Assembly: GCF_020911865.1 (NCBI RefSeq)
Contig: NZ_CP087131.1
Span: 434,001 to 498,000, forward strand
Length of the DNA: 64,000 nt
DNA from: Chryseobacterium sp. C-71
GTDB taxonomy: Bacteria; Bacteroidota; Bacteroidia; Flavobacteriales; Weeksellaceae
Reading direction: 5' to 3'
In this document: piece by piece, positions 43,608 through 52,384 of the stretch
How positions within the stretch are numbered: position 1 is the stretch's first letter
Layout: each line of letters opens with the position of its first letter
Made by a program: the position numbers and the translations under genes
The notes under the pieces: model-generated
What the model saw: only the letters and a program-made list of their open reading frames with translations
Told to the model about the DNA's origin: nothing
Databases searched by the model: none

Positions 43608-44213
43608 TTAAAGGTCTGAAATTTTCTTTCTAAAATATTGATTGGTTTCTACGATCAATTCGTAGTTCGCACGCTTCAGCCTTTGGCTGATTGATGATTG
43701 TGATATCGTAAATTTCTTTGCAAGATCTTCTTGTGTGATGTCATTATTCATGATCATTTCGTGGATGATTTCGGCTGTTGCCATCGTCCAGCTGTCAAAA
43801 TCTTTTGAAGACCATTTAAGCAAAATATTGAGATCACGATCTAAAGAATCGTTGGAAGTTCTGATAGAAACGGTGTGTCCGTCACTTTTAAGATCATTCA
43901 ATAATCTCCCGGAATTTACATAAGCTGTACCGTTGGATTCCGTAATTTTTTCGGATGAAAAATTTTCTTCACCGATGCCTATTGCAATTCTTACGTCTAA
44001 ATTTTCCTGACTTCTGATAAGAGATTTGATGGCGAGAAAACGCCAGAACACGTCATCTATACTGCACTTGAACTGAAACTCGTCTCCTCTGTATATTTCC
44101 CATGTTTGTGGAGCACTTCCCCACTTTTCAAGAAGATTTTTTAGTTTGGTAATCCAAACTTCAGTGTCTGCATGTTGCGAATTAATAATATCACCAGTGA
44201 TGACCGCTATCAT
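43608..44213 (-). CDS. SatD family regulator with cyclase-like N-terminal domain
   Basis: 201 residues. C-terminal helix-turn-helix (about 158-186: ITQEDLAKKFTISQSSISQR). The N-terminal half has ITGDI (D8), an RGDEFQ motif (R42-Q47), IAIGIGE (76-82) and SNGTAYVNSGR (93-103), an order reminiscent of GGDEF/nucleotide-cyclase palm domains; whether the metal-binding pair is functional is unknown. It starts the two-gene unit with DUF3307, one base apart. The promoter is overlapped by the first of three evenly spaced palindromes, so autoregulation by its own helix-turn-helix is likely. The -7 box ends four bases before the ATG, suggesting a leaderless mRNA. Confidence 0.88.
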   Translation of the reverse strand: MIAVITGDIINSQHADTEVWITKLKNLLEKWGSAPQTWEIYRGDEFQFKCSIDDVFWRFLAIKSLIRSQENLDVRIAIGIGEENFSSEKITESNGTAYVNSGRLLNDLKSDGHTVSIRTSNDSLDRDLNILLKWSSKDFDSWTMATAEIIHEMIMNNDITQEDLAKKFTISQSSISQRLKRANYELIVETNQYFRKKISDL

Positions 44214-44217
44214 TCTG

Positions 44218-44299
44218 CAAATATAAGCATAAATACTTATATGTAAAAATTATAAGCAGATACACTTATAGATATTAATTATTAGTGAATCTGCTTATA
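44218..44299 (-). promoter_or_regulatory. satD promoter with three 29-bp-phased operator palindromes
   Basis: A minus-strand -7 box TATATTTG (44218..44225) sits four bases before the satD start. Three 20-bp palindromes of the form TATAAG-N8-CTTATA begin at 44222, 44251 and 44280, spaced exactly 29 bp. The first two are perfect in the arms, the third has one changed arm base (TATTAG) and matches the second in reverse at 18 of 20 positions. The first overlaps the -7 box. Confidence 0.85.
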
Positions 44300-44322
44300 T
44301 CAATGTTACAATATTTTTAATT

Positions 44323-46194
44323 TTATTTCTTAATAAACGGATAGACTTTACCATCTAATTTAAGCAGATAATTTCCTGACTGTAAATTTCCTACAGAAAT
44401 ATTTTCTTTGTTTTTAAAAGGTTTTTTCTCTGTGAAAATTAATTTCCCTGAAAAATCTAGAATTTGTGCATCATCAATTTTTCGCAGATTTCCTTTTACA
44501 TAAATATAATCACGAACCGGATTTGGATAAATTTTAAATTCTTCAGTAGCAGCATATAGGTCTTCTGAAGTAGAAAGCCCACCTAAATTTTGGCAGTAGT
44601 TTGCTGCATAAGAGTCCCAATCTCCACTGCTGAAAGTTGTACTTGGCTGTGTTACGGTAGACTTTCTGTATAAAGAAAGATTTGCATTATTGTTTTGTAC
44701 AGCCTTCATTCCAATGGCATCTACAGTTGAAGATTTGTGTGCTAATTCTACATATTGAGTTCCCGAAAAATTCAAAGCATCACCCGCTGTCAGGAAATCT
44801 GCTTCATTATTTGGTACGCAGGAAAGTGTCGCTTTTGGATTGAGGATGATGAAAGTTTCATTATTTGCAATTTTCCCCTCTAATTCAAAACTATTTCCAA
44901 AATAATAAGTAGGTGTTGGAGGGTTGCTGTTGTAAAACTGAACTCTGATACTATAGTTATTTAAATCAACTTCATGTCCCGTTTTGTTTACAATTTCTAT
45001 TGCTTTGTTATCATCTGTTCCTTCAATGTATTTGGTGACAAAAAGATCTCTAGAATTCGTGTCTGTAGCTAAAGTTGATACCGAAGTTGTATTGCTGTCA
45101 GCTGATTGTAAGTAAGCATTGTCATATGCACGCACCGTGAATGAATATGAGGTTGAAGGATTTAAATGATCAATGATAATTGAGGTTGATTTTGTGGTAG
45201 TCAGATACGTTCCATTTTGATAAATGTTATATCCGATAACGTCAGTGCTGGTACTCGGCGACCATGTTAAATTTGTAAAATAGGCTCCTGTCTGCGTAGA
45301 GTTTAAATTCAAAGGCGCTTGCGGAACAATAGCATCCGGAGTTTGCGTCCATATAGTATTTACCCATTGAGGATTGTCGACAAAAGGATTTCTGTTTTTC
45401 TGAATATTATATACGGCATTATTTCGGTCTATTTCTCTTTGCGAAACAGGATCTTGTTGATGCCACTGCAATAACATGGTGATGTACGCAGGATCAAAAG
45501 CACGTTCTGCTGTTCCGTCAAATGCAGAGCGGTCGATTGCCGGATTAATGTTGGTTGAATAGTTAAATGAAGGTAATTTATCTTCATATCTTACTGCAAA
45601 ATACAGCAACATTCTTGCAATATCACCTTTAAACTCATTAATGGGTTCGTACACTCTATTGGTATATACGTAATTCGGAATTGCACTGTTAGCAATTTTA
45701 GATGTGTTTGTAAAAGAGTAATGAATTGTAGAATTTCCTATACCATAAGGATAATTATTACGTAGCTGATTTATTCTTGCATCAGTAGGAATCACAAAAT
45801 GTAAATCAGAATACATAGGATAATTACTGTTAAATGTACTCTGAGGAATTGCGTGTTCCCTATTGTATCCCAAGCCTTCTGCTCCTGAAGAACTGATTAA
45901 GTTTGCAGATGTATACTCATAAGAATCTGGTCCCAAAGGAATTTCTGAGTAAATATCTAATAAAAAATTAGTATTACTTGCACCATGGTCATAATACTTA
46001 TCTAGATCTGTTTGGTTATAATGGTTGGGCAAATCACTATAATGCCAGTTTACATTATTTGCCGAGATGATTTCATGTACTTTACTTTTCAAGGTATATC
46101 CTGTCAAGCCTGTAGTTCCATCATAATATCCTGCAGGAATTTGTGCAAAAGTAAATGATGAAATTAAAAATATAGGAAGTATTTTTTTTTTCAT
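44323..46194 (-). CDS. Secreted endonuclease I family protein with fibronectin III, lamin-tail and T9SS sorting domains
   Basis: 623 residues. Signal peptide (1-17), then an endonuclease I domain with the catalytic motif NREHAIPQST (H114) and DLHFVIPTDARINQLRNNYPYG, a fibronectin type III domain around 295-380 (LNLTWSPSTSTDVIGYNIYQNG), a lamin-tail-like beta domain (about 385-530: KAIEIVNKTGHEVDLNNYSI), and a type A T9SS sorting domain with IYPNPVRDYIYV and a short tail. It is secreted through the type IX system and may degrade extracellular DNA. It is transcribed toward satD. Confidence 0.93.
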   Translation of the reverse strand: MKKKILPIFLISSFTFAQIPAGYYDGTTGLTGYTLKSKVHEIISANNVNWHYSDLPNHYNQTDLDKYYDHGASNTNFLLDIYSEIPLGPDSYEYTSANLISSSGAEGLGYNREHAIPQSTFNSNYPMYSDLHFVIPTDARINQLRNNYPYGIGNSTIHYSFTNTSKIANSAIPNYVYTNRVYEPINEFKGDIARMLLYFAVRYEDKLPSFNYSTNINPAIDRSAFDGTAERAFDPAYITMLLQWHQQDPVSQREIDRNNAVYNIQKNRNPFVDNPQWVNTIWTQTPDAIVPQAPLNLNSTQTGAYFTNLTWSPSTSTDVIGYNIYQNGTYLTTTKSTSIIIDHLNPSTSYSFTVRAYDNAYLQSADSNTTSVSTLATDTNSRDLFVTKYIEGTDDNKAIEIVNKTGHEVDLNNYSIRVQFYNSNPPTPTYYFGNSFELEGKIANNETFIILNPKATLSCVPNNEADFLTAGDALNFSGTQYVELAHKSSTVDAIGMKAVQNNNANLSLYRKSTVTQPSTTFSSGDWDSYAANYCQNLGGLSTSEDLYAATEEFKIYPNPVRDYIYVKGNLRKIDDAQILDFSGKLIFTEKKPFKNKENISVGNLQSGNYLLKLDGKVYPFIKK

Positions 46195-46357
46195 TCTCTT
46201 AAAATTGGATGGCTAAATTAGTAAAATATTGTAATTTGGTGTATTGAACTTCATTAATAATATGTTAATTTATACAATATAAAAAACTGATAAATAAAAC
46301 ATTAGACGAAAAATATTGAGGTGATAATAATTTTTTTTCGTATTTCCGCAATTTAAG

Positions 46358-46365
46358 TATCTTTG
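46358..46365 (+). promoter_or_regulatory. -7 box of the acyl-CoA dehydrogenase promoter
   Basis: TATCTTTG matches TAnnTTTG and lies 20 bases before the start codon. Confidence 0.65.
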
Positions 46366-46385
46366 GGCACTAACTATTATCTAAT

Positions 46386-47525
46386 ATGAATACAGAAACT
46401 ATCAACAACATTAAAATGATAGCTGAAACAGCAAAAGAATTTGCTGAGAAAAATATCAGACCCAACATTATGGAATGGGACGAAAGTCAGACTTTTCCTA
46501 AAGAATTATTTCATCAATTAGGTGATATGGGTTTCATGGGAATTGTAATTCCTGAACAATACGGTGGTTCTGGTCTTGGTTATCATGAGTATGTGACTAT
46601 TTTGGATGAGATTTCTCAGGTAGATCCTTCAATCGGACTTTCTGTAGCAGCTCACAACTCTCTTTGTACCAATCATATTTATGAGTTTGGAAACGAAGAG
46701 CAAAGAATGAAATGGCTTCCTCAATTAGCTACCGGAAAAGTAATCGGAGCTTGGGGATTGACAGAGCATAACACAGGATCTGATTCTGGCGGAATGTCTA
46801 CAACTGCTGTTAAAGATGGTGACGAATGGGTAATTAACGGAGCTAAAAACTTCATCACTCACGCAATTTCAGGTGACATCGCTGTTGTGATGACGAGAAC
46901 CGGTGAAATTGGAGCTAAAAATAATTCAACCGCTTTCGTTCTTGAAAAAGGAATGGCTGGGTTTACTTCTGGTAAAAAAGAAAATAAATTAGGAATGCGT
47001 GCTTCAGAAACTGCAGAACTTATTTTTGATAATGTTCGTGTACCAGATTCTCACCGTTTGGGAGAAGTTGGTGAAGGTTTCAAACAGGCAATGAAAATAT
47101 TAGATGGTGGTAGAATTTCTATCGCGGCTTTAAGTCTAGGAACTGCAAGAGGAGCTTATAAAGCTGCTTTAAAATACGCTCAGGAAAGAAAACAGTTTGG
47201 GAAAGCAATTTCTGAATTCCAGGCAATTAATTTTATGCTTGCAGATATGGCTACAGAAATTGATGCTGCTGAATTGTTGATTCAAAGAGCCTCTACATTG
47301 AAAAATGCCAAACAAAAAATGACTAAAGAAGGAGCAATGGCAAAATTATACGCATCTGAAGCTTGTGTAAGAATTTCAAACAATGCTGTTCAGGTTTTTG
47401 GAGGTTACGGTTATACAAAAGATTTCCCTGCTGAGAAATTCTACAGAGATTCTAAACTTTGTACCATTGGAGAAGGAACTTCTGAGATCCAAAGACTGGT
47501 GATCGGTAGAGAAATCACAAAGTAA
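46386..47525 (+). CDS. Acyl-CoA dehydrogenase
   Basis: 379-residue FAD enzyme oxidising acyl-CoA to trans-2-enoyl-CoA in fatty-acid or branched-chain catabolism. Seen: the substrate/FAD motifs LTEHNTGSD and GAKNFITHA, the C-terminal FGGYGYTKDFPAEKFYRD and IGEGTSEIQR with catalytic-type glutamate E363. Length fits short/medium chain dehydrogenases; chain-length preference not predicted. A DinB gene follows after 20 bases, so cotranscription is likely, though no pathway link is known. Confidence 0.95.
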   Translation: MNTETINNIKMIAETAKEFAEKNIRPNIMEWDESQTFPKELFHQLGDMGFMGIVIPEQYGGSGLGYHEYVTILDEISQVDPSIGLSVAAHNSLCTNHIYEFGNEEQRMKWLPQLATGKVIGAWGLTEHNTGSDSGGMSTTAVKDGDEWVINGAKNFITHAISGDIAVVMTRTGEIGAKNNSTAFVLEKGMAGFTSGKKENKLGMRASETAELIFDNVRVPDSHRLGEVGEGFKQAMKILDGGRISIAALSLGTARGAYKAALKYAQERKQFGKAISEFQAINFMLADMATEIDAAELLIQRASTLKNAKQKMTKEGAMAKLYASEACVRISNNAVQVFGGYGYTKDFPAEKFYRDSKLCTIGEGTSEIQRLVIGREITK

Positions 47526-47545
47526 ATTATTTTAAAACACATACA

Positions 47546-48043
47546 ATGATCAAAAAAACATTATTAGACGAATTTTTGCATGAAGCAGAAAGCACAAGAA
47601 AACTGTTAAAAGCAATTCCGGACAGTGCTTTGGATTTTAAACCATCTGAAATCAACTGGACTACAGCTGAGTTGGCTTCTCATATCTCCGAAGTTTATAA
47701 TTGGTATGACGTTACTTTCAATCAAGACGTTTTGGATATGGGCAAATACCAATACGACAAAGGTGATATTTCTAAGGCAGAAAATATTGTAGCAAAGTTC
47801 GAAGAGAATGTTGCGAATGCACAGCAAGCTATAGAAAAATGGGACGAAAATACAATGATGAATGAATGGAAAATGGAAATGGACGGAAATTCAATCTTTC
47901 CTCCCATGCCAAAAATTCAGGTAATTCGTTCGTTTTTGTACAACCATCTGTATCATCACAGAGGTGAACTCATTGTTTACCTAAGATCTACAGGAAATAA
48001 AGTTCCTGGTATGTACGGCCCTACAGCTGACGAAAAATTTTAG
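47546..48043 (+). CDS. DinB family protein
   Basis: 165 residues of the DinB/YfiT-like four-helix bundle with probable metal ligands in SHISEVYNWYD (first histidine) and FLYNHLYHHRGEL (three histidines). Members include thiol-dependent transferases and stress proteins, and no substrate is evident. It follows the acyl-CoA dehydrogenase gene by 20 bases; a strong terminator ends the transcript. Confidence 0.88.
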   Translation: MIKKTLLDEFLHEAESTRKLLKAIPDSALDFKPSEINWTTAELASHISEVYNWYDVTFNQDVLDMGKYQYDKGDISKAENIVAKFEENVANAQQAIEKWDENTMMNEWKMEMDGNSIFPPMPKIQVIRSFLYNHLYHHRGELIVYLRSTGNKVPGMYGPTADEKF

Positions 48044-48072
48044 AAATTTAGATCAATAACATTATTAATTAT

Positions 48073-48102
48073 AGTACTCGCATTTTGCGAGTACTTTTTT
48101 TT
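48073..48102 (+). terminator. Rho-independent terminator after the DinB gene
   Basis: The stem AGTACTCGCA/TGCGAGTACT, followed by eight T, is 30 bases past the stop. Confidence 0.9.
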
Positions 48103-48202
48103 GATATAAGTTTTTAACAATATTTGATGTATTGCATAATGATTTAAGTTAAATATCTAAAATTTTCTTAAAAATTTTTGTTTTTCGTAATAAAATTTTT
48201 AT

Positions 48203-48210
48203 TAGCTTTG
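48203..48210 (+). promoter_or_regulatory. -7 box of the reprolysin-like gene promoter
   Basis: TAGCTTTG lies 27 bases before the start at 48238, which also confirms the shorter start over the frame from 48178. Confidence 0.55.
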
Positions 48211-48237
48211 ATATTCCACAATCAAAATGTTATTTAT

Positions 48238-51165
48238 ATGAAAAAACAACTATTGGTGATCGGAATGCTGGCATCAAGCATTGCTTTCGCTCAGACCGAC
48301 CGACTTTGGTCTGAAGGTTCTTCAAAAACAAACTCAGAAGTTTTAGAAAACAAAACAAACATCCTTAATCCTAAAATTTATCAGCTTGATATCAACGGAT
48401 TAAAAAACGCCCTTGCTAATGCTCCAAAAAGATTAGCGGCGGGAGCAAAATCAGAAATTATTATTTCATTCCCCAACTCTGACGGAAAATTAGAAAACTT
48501 TAAAGTAAGAGAAAATTCAAATTTTGATCCTCAGCTTGCGGCAAAATATCCGGATATTAAATCTTACGTGGGTGAAGGTCTTGAGGATCCTAATTCTACA
48601 GTTTATTTCAGCATTTCACCTTTAGGATTATCTTCAATGGAAATCTATGGTGACAAATCGGCTGTTTTTATCGAGCCCTATACCAAAGATCTTTCGACTT
48701 ATGTAGTTTATAAAAAATCTGATAAAAAAGATAATTTAAATAATTTTGAATGCACCGTTATCGATGTTGCTCAAAAAGGAATCAGCAGCACTACTCTTGC
48801 GGCAAGGCCAAACGCTGATGATGCTAAATTAAGAACATTCCGTCTGGCGCTTTCTTCAACAGGAGAATACACAACATATTTCGGAGGAACCAAAGCTCTC
48901 GCTTTAGCGGCGATGAATAATACAATGACCCGCGTAAACGGTGTTTTTGAAAAAGATTTTGCAGCACGAATGGTTTTGATTGCCAATAATGATGCGGTAA
49001 TTTATACAAGCGCATCTTCAGATCCCTATTCTGCTGCTGCGCAAATGAGCAATTGGAATTCTCAGCTTCAGTCAACTTTAACTTCAGTTATTGGTGAGGC
49101 AAATTATGATGTTGGACACTTATTTGGAGCTTCTGGCGGCGGCGGAAATGCAGGCTGTATCGGTTGTGTTTGTGTAAACGGTTCTAAAGGTAGCGGGTAC
49201 ACCTCTCCATCAGACGGAATTCCTTCCGGTGATAATTTCGATATTGATTATGTTGCTCATGAATTAGGACATCAGTTTGGAGGAAATCACACTTTTTCTC
49301 ATGCAAATGAAGGAACCGGGGTTAATATGGAACCGGGATCAGGATCAACCATTATGGGGTATGCAGGAATTACCAATCAGGACATTCAGCCACATTCAGA
49401 TTCTTTCTTTCATGCGATAAGTATTCAACAGATTACGAATAATATAAAAGCTAAAACCTGTCCGGTAAGCACTTCTACAGGAAATTCAATTCCAACAGCA
49501 GATGCAGGATTAGATTATACCATTCCGAAAAGTACACCGTTTATGCTTACGGGAACAGGAACTGATGCAAATGGAGATTCGCTCACTTATATCTGGGAAC
49601 AAGTTGATAATGCTTCATCTTCTCAGACAGGTACAAGTTCTGCAGCAAGTGCTACCAAAGCTACCGGACCAACTTTCAGATCTTGGACGCCAAGTACAAC
49701 TCCTGTGAGGTATTTTCCGAGAATGGCTTCTGTTTTGGCTGGTGCAACGACAACGGCTGGTGCTGAGATCAATGTGGAAGCACTTTCTTCTGTAGCAAGA
49801 ACCTTAAATTTCAGATTTACAGTGCGAGATAACAGAGCCGGAGGTTCAGGAAATAATTCTGACGATGCAAGAGTCACTGTCAACTCTACTGCCGGTCCTT
49901 TCATCATTACTTCACAAGGTACATCAACAACTTATACGGGTGGAAGTTCTCAAAACGTTACTTGGAATGTTGCAGGAACCACTGCTAACGGCGTTAACGC
50001 TGCCAATGTAGATATTTTATGGTCAACAAATTCAGGGACAACTTGGACTACTTTGTTGGCAGGAACTCCGAATGACGGTTCTCAGGCGGTTGTAATACCG
50101 AATGTTTCGACAACGACAGGAAGAATTATGGTGAAAGGAAGTAATCATATTTTCTTTGATGTCAATAATGCTAATATTTCAGTCAATGCAGGATCAGGAA
50201 GCACCGATACGATCGCCCCTACAGCTCCTACTCTTTCAGCTTCAGGAACAACTTCTACAAGCACCAATCTTTCATGGTCTGGCGCAACAGATGCTGTAGG
50301 TGTTACTGGTTATGATGTTTATCAAGGATCATCGTTGATTGGAAATACGGCTTCCACGAATTATACGGTTACAAGTTTAACACCTTCTACAACGTATAGT
50401 TTTACGGTACGAGCTAAGGATGCAGCAGGAAATGTTTCTACAGCAAGCAATACTGCAACCGTTACTACTCTTGCGGGAAGCACCGTTACTTATTGTTCGG
50501 CAACTGCAACAAATACTGCAGATGAAAGAATTGGAAATGTAAAATTCGGTACTATCAATAATACTTCAACAGGAACTGCCGGATATGAAAACTTCACTTC
50601 TATTTCTACGAATGTAACTCGTGGAACTGCGAATACAATTTCTATCACTCCAGTTTGGACTTCAACTAAATACAATGAAGCCTACGCTGTTTATATCGAT
50701 TATAACAAAGATGGTGATTTCACAGACAGCGGAGAATTGGTTTGGACAAAAACAGGTTCACAAACTACTCCTGTAACAGGTTCAATCACGATTCCTTCAA
50801 CAGCAACTTTAGGAAGCACGAGAATGAGAGTAATGATGCAGTACAATTCTGTTCCTTCATCATCTTGCGGATCTTACACTTATGGGCAGGTTGAAGATTA
50901 TACTTTAAATATTCTTTCATCAGGAAGAGGAAATGATTTTGATGTCAAAAATGTATTGACTGATATTAAATTATACCCAAATCCTGTAAGAGACATTTTA
51001 AATATTTCAAATACGAATGCAGAAGATTATAAAATCTTCGATATGGGTGGAAAACTAATCAACTCAGGAAAACTCGAAAAAGGCACAGTGAATGTAAGCA
51101 GCCTTACCGCAGGAGCATACACGATCCAGATTGGAGAAATCTCAAAAAGATTTATCAAAAATTAA
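48238..51165 (+). CDS. Secreted reprolysin-like metalloprotease with fibronectin III, GEVED and T9SS sorting domains
   Basis: 975 residues. A signal peptide (1-18) is followed by a propeptide-like region and a metzincin-type protease domain with the zinc motif HELGHQFGGNH (H341, E342, H345, H351) and the later methionine turn SGSTIMGYAG. Downstream are a beta-rich domain, a fibronectin type III domain (LSWSGATDAVGVTGYDVYQG), a GEVED-like domain (YIDYNKDGDFTDSGELVWTK), and a type A T9SS sorting domain with LYPNPVRDILNI. The longer frame from 48178 would cross the promoter and is rejected. It is secreted and most likely digests extracellular protein. Confidence 0.94.
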   Translation: MKKQLLVIGMLASSIAFAQTDRLWSEGSSKTNSEVLENKTNILNPKIYQLDINGLKNALANAPKRLAAGAKSEIIISFPNSDGKLENFKVRENSNFDPQLAAKYPDIKSYVGEGLEDPNSTVYFSISPLGLSSMEIYGDKSAVFIEPYTKDLSTYVVYKKSDKKDNLNNFECTVIDVAQKGISSTTLAARPNADDAKLRTFRLALSSTGEYTTYFGGTKALALAAMNNTMTRVNGVFEKDFAARMVLIANNDAVIYTSASSDPYSAAAQMSNWNSQLQSTLTSVIGEANYDVGHLFGASGGGGNAGCIGCVCVNGSKGSGYTSPSDGIPSGDNFDIDYVAHELGHQFGGNHTFSHANEGTGVNMEPGSGSTIMGYAGITNQDIQPHSDSFFHAISIQQITNNIKAKTCPVSTSTGNSIPTADAGLDYTIPKSTPFMLTGTGTDANGDSLTYIWEQVDNASSSQTGTSSAASATKATGPTFRSWTPSTTPVRYFPRMASVLAGATTTAGAEINVEALSSVARTLNFRFTVRDNRAGGSGNNSDDARVTVNSTAGPFIITSQGTSTTYTGGSSQNVTWNVAGTTANGVNAANVDILWSTNSGTTWTTLLAGTPNDGSQAVVIPNVSTTTGRIMVKGSNHIFFDVNNANISVNAGSGSTDTIAPTAPTLSASGTTSTSTNLSWSGATDAVGVTGYDVYQGSSLIGNTASTNYTVTSLTPSTTYSFTVRAKDAAGNVSTASNTATVTTLAGSTVTYCSATATNTADERIGNVKFGTINNTSTGTAGYENFTSISTNVTRGTANTISITPVWTSTKYNEAYAVYIDYNKDGDFTDSGELVWTKTGSQTTPVTGSITIPSTATLGSTRMRVMMQYNSVPSSSCGSYTYGQVEDYTLNILSSGRGNDFDVKNVLTDIKLYPNPVRDILNISNTNAEDYKIFDMGGKLINSGKLEKGTVNVSSLTAGAYTIQIGEISKRFIKN

Positions 51166-51186
51166 CCATTGAAAAATTAAACGTGG

Positions 51187-51218
51187 AAAAGATCGCCTGA
51201 AAATGGCGGTCTTTTTTT
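51187..51218 (+). terminator. Rho-independent terminator after the reprolysin-like gene
   Basis: AAAAGATCGCC pairs with GGCGGTCTTTT, including one G-U pair, and a T run follows. Confidence 0.85.
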
Positions 51219-51246
51219 ATGGGCAATGAGTAATAAGTAATTTCAC

Positions 51247-51288
51247 ATCTAACATCTAACATCTAACATCTAATATCTAACTTCTAAA
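51247..51288. repeat. Tandem heptamer repeat (ATCTAAC)n
   Basis: Six copies of a 7-base unit, three ATCTAAC identical and three with single or double changes, fill 42 bases between the terminator and the next promoter. Similar short tandem repeats are found in intergenic DNA of related genomes. It is too short and regular to be a CRISPR array. Confidence 0.75.
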
Positions 51289-51307
51289 ATAATTTTCCCA
51301 AAATCAC

Positions 51308-51315
51308 TATATTTG
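51308..51315 (+). promoter_or_regulatory. -7 box of the pyrophosphohydrolase promoter
   Basis: TATATTTG lies 19 bases before the start codon. Confidence 0.65.
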
Positions 51316-51334
51316 CTTTAAATTTAAAAATTTC

Positions 51335-51802
51335 ATGGATAAAATTGACAGTCTGAACCAAGTAGCAGAATTCCACACCACTTTCAAAGCTCCGATTTTG
51401 GAGACTCCACAAATTCCTTCTCAGGAAAGATGTAATCTTAGAGTTGAGCTTTTACAGGAAGAATTAAATGAATTAAAACAAGCAATTGAAGATAAAAATT
51501 TAGTAGAAATTGCTGATGCGTTATGCGATTTGCAATATGTTTTGAGCGGTGCTGTTTTAGAATTTGGGCTTGGTGATAAATTTGTTGAATTATTTAATGA
51601 AGTTCAGCGTTCAAATATGTCTAAAGCTTGTGATAATGAAGAGCAGGCAAACGAAACAGTAGAATTTTACGCAGCAAAAGAGGTTGAATCTTTCTATGAA
51701 AAATCCGGAGAAAAATTCAATGTATACAGAAAAGCAGATCACAAAGTTTTGAAAAACAAATACTACTCTCCTGCTGATTTAAAAACAATCATTGAAAATT
51801 AA
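51335..51802 (+). CDS. MazG-like nucleoside triphosphate pyrophosphohydrolase
   Basis: 155-residue all-alpha NTP pyrophosphohydrolase. Seen: the metal-binding EELNELKQAIEDKN and ExxxAD block VEIADALCDLQYVLSGAV typical of MazG-like/PRA-PH folds, and a further helical half. It may remove non-canonical nucleotides; a link to histidine synthesis is not shown, because hisE is present as part of hisIE here. It is the first gene of a unit with the thioredoxin-like and DUF4230 genes. Confidence 0.87.
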   Translation: MDKIDSLNQVAEFHTTFKAPILETPQIPSQERCNLRVELLQEELNELKQAIEDKNLVEIADALCDLQYVLSGAVLEFGLGDKFVELFNEVQRSNMSKACDNEEQANETVEFYAAKEVESFYEKSGEKFNVYRKADHKVLKNKYYSPADLKTIIEN

Positions 51803-51811
51803 GATATTAAG

Positions 51812-52384
51812 ATGAAGAAAATTATTACCAAAATATTGGCAGTTTCAATGATTTCATTGGCTGTTCAGGAGTTTAGCGCTCAGAAAGTTGTGGTCAATCG
51901 TGAGGTGGAAACGACAAACGATGGCAAAATGCTCTTGGGAAACCAATTGAAAGAGCAGTTTGTAAAAGAACCTTATTCTGAATGGTATACCAAAGAATTC
52001 AACGAGTATGCTTTAGATCAAAAAGCTGTTGGGGAACTAAAGAAAAACAAAATCAATTCGTACAATCTGATTGTTTTCATGGGAACATGGTGCGAAGATT
52101 CTCACAGAGATTTCCCAAGATTGATGAAGATTTTGGAAGAAGTAAAATATCCGGACAGCCGATTGACGATCATTGCGGTTAACCGTAAGAAAGAATCTCC
52201 TACCGGCGACGAATCAAAATATAACATCCAAAAAGTTCCAACCATCATCGTTGAAAAATATGGCAAGGAAATTGGAAGAATTATTGAAATGCCGACTTCA
52301 GGTTATATCGAAAGAGATCTTGTAGAAATCTTAAAGAAAGATGATAAGTCGGTGATCAAAGAAATATTTAAAAAAGAAAATTGA
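51812..52384 (+). CDS. Secreted thioredoxin-like protein with a CxxS active site
   Basis: 190 residues with a signal peptide (1-23). Thioredoxin fold around residue 84: the active-site motif is WCEDS (C94, S97), so the resolving cysteine is replaced by serine; the cis-proline part KVPTIIVEKYGKEIGR is conserved. Such monothiol proteins act in glutathionylation or as chaperone-type holders, not classic reductases. It starts nine bases after the pyrophosphohydrolase stop and overlaps the DUF4230 start by four bases (TTGA), so all are cotranscribed. Confidence 0.85.
   Translation: MKKIITKILAVSMISLAVQEFSAQKVVVNREVETTNDGKMLLGNQLKEQFVKEPYSEWYTKEFNEYALDQKAVGELKKNKINSYNLIVFMGTWCEDSHRDFPRLMKILEEVKYPDSRLTIIAVNRKKESPTGDESKYNIQKVPTIIVEKYGKEIGRIIEMPTSGYIERDLVEILKKDDKSVIKEIFKKEN

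Noticed and set aside
48178..48237. Earlier start for the reprolysin-like gene
   Set aside because: It runs through the promoter box and removes the signal peptide from the N-terminus.
51247..51288. Tandem heptamers as a CRISPR array
   Set aside because: Units are 7 bases with no spacers, and there are no cas genes.
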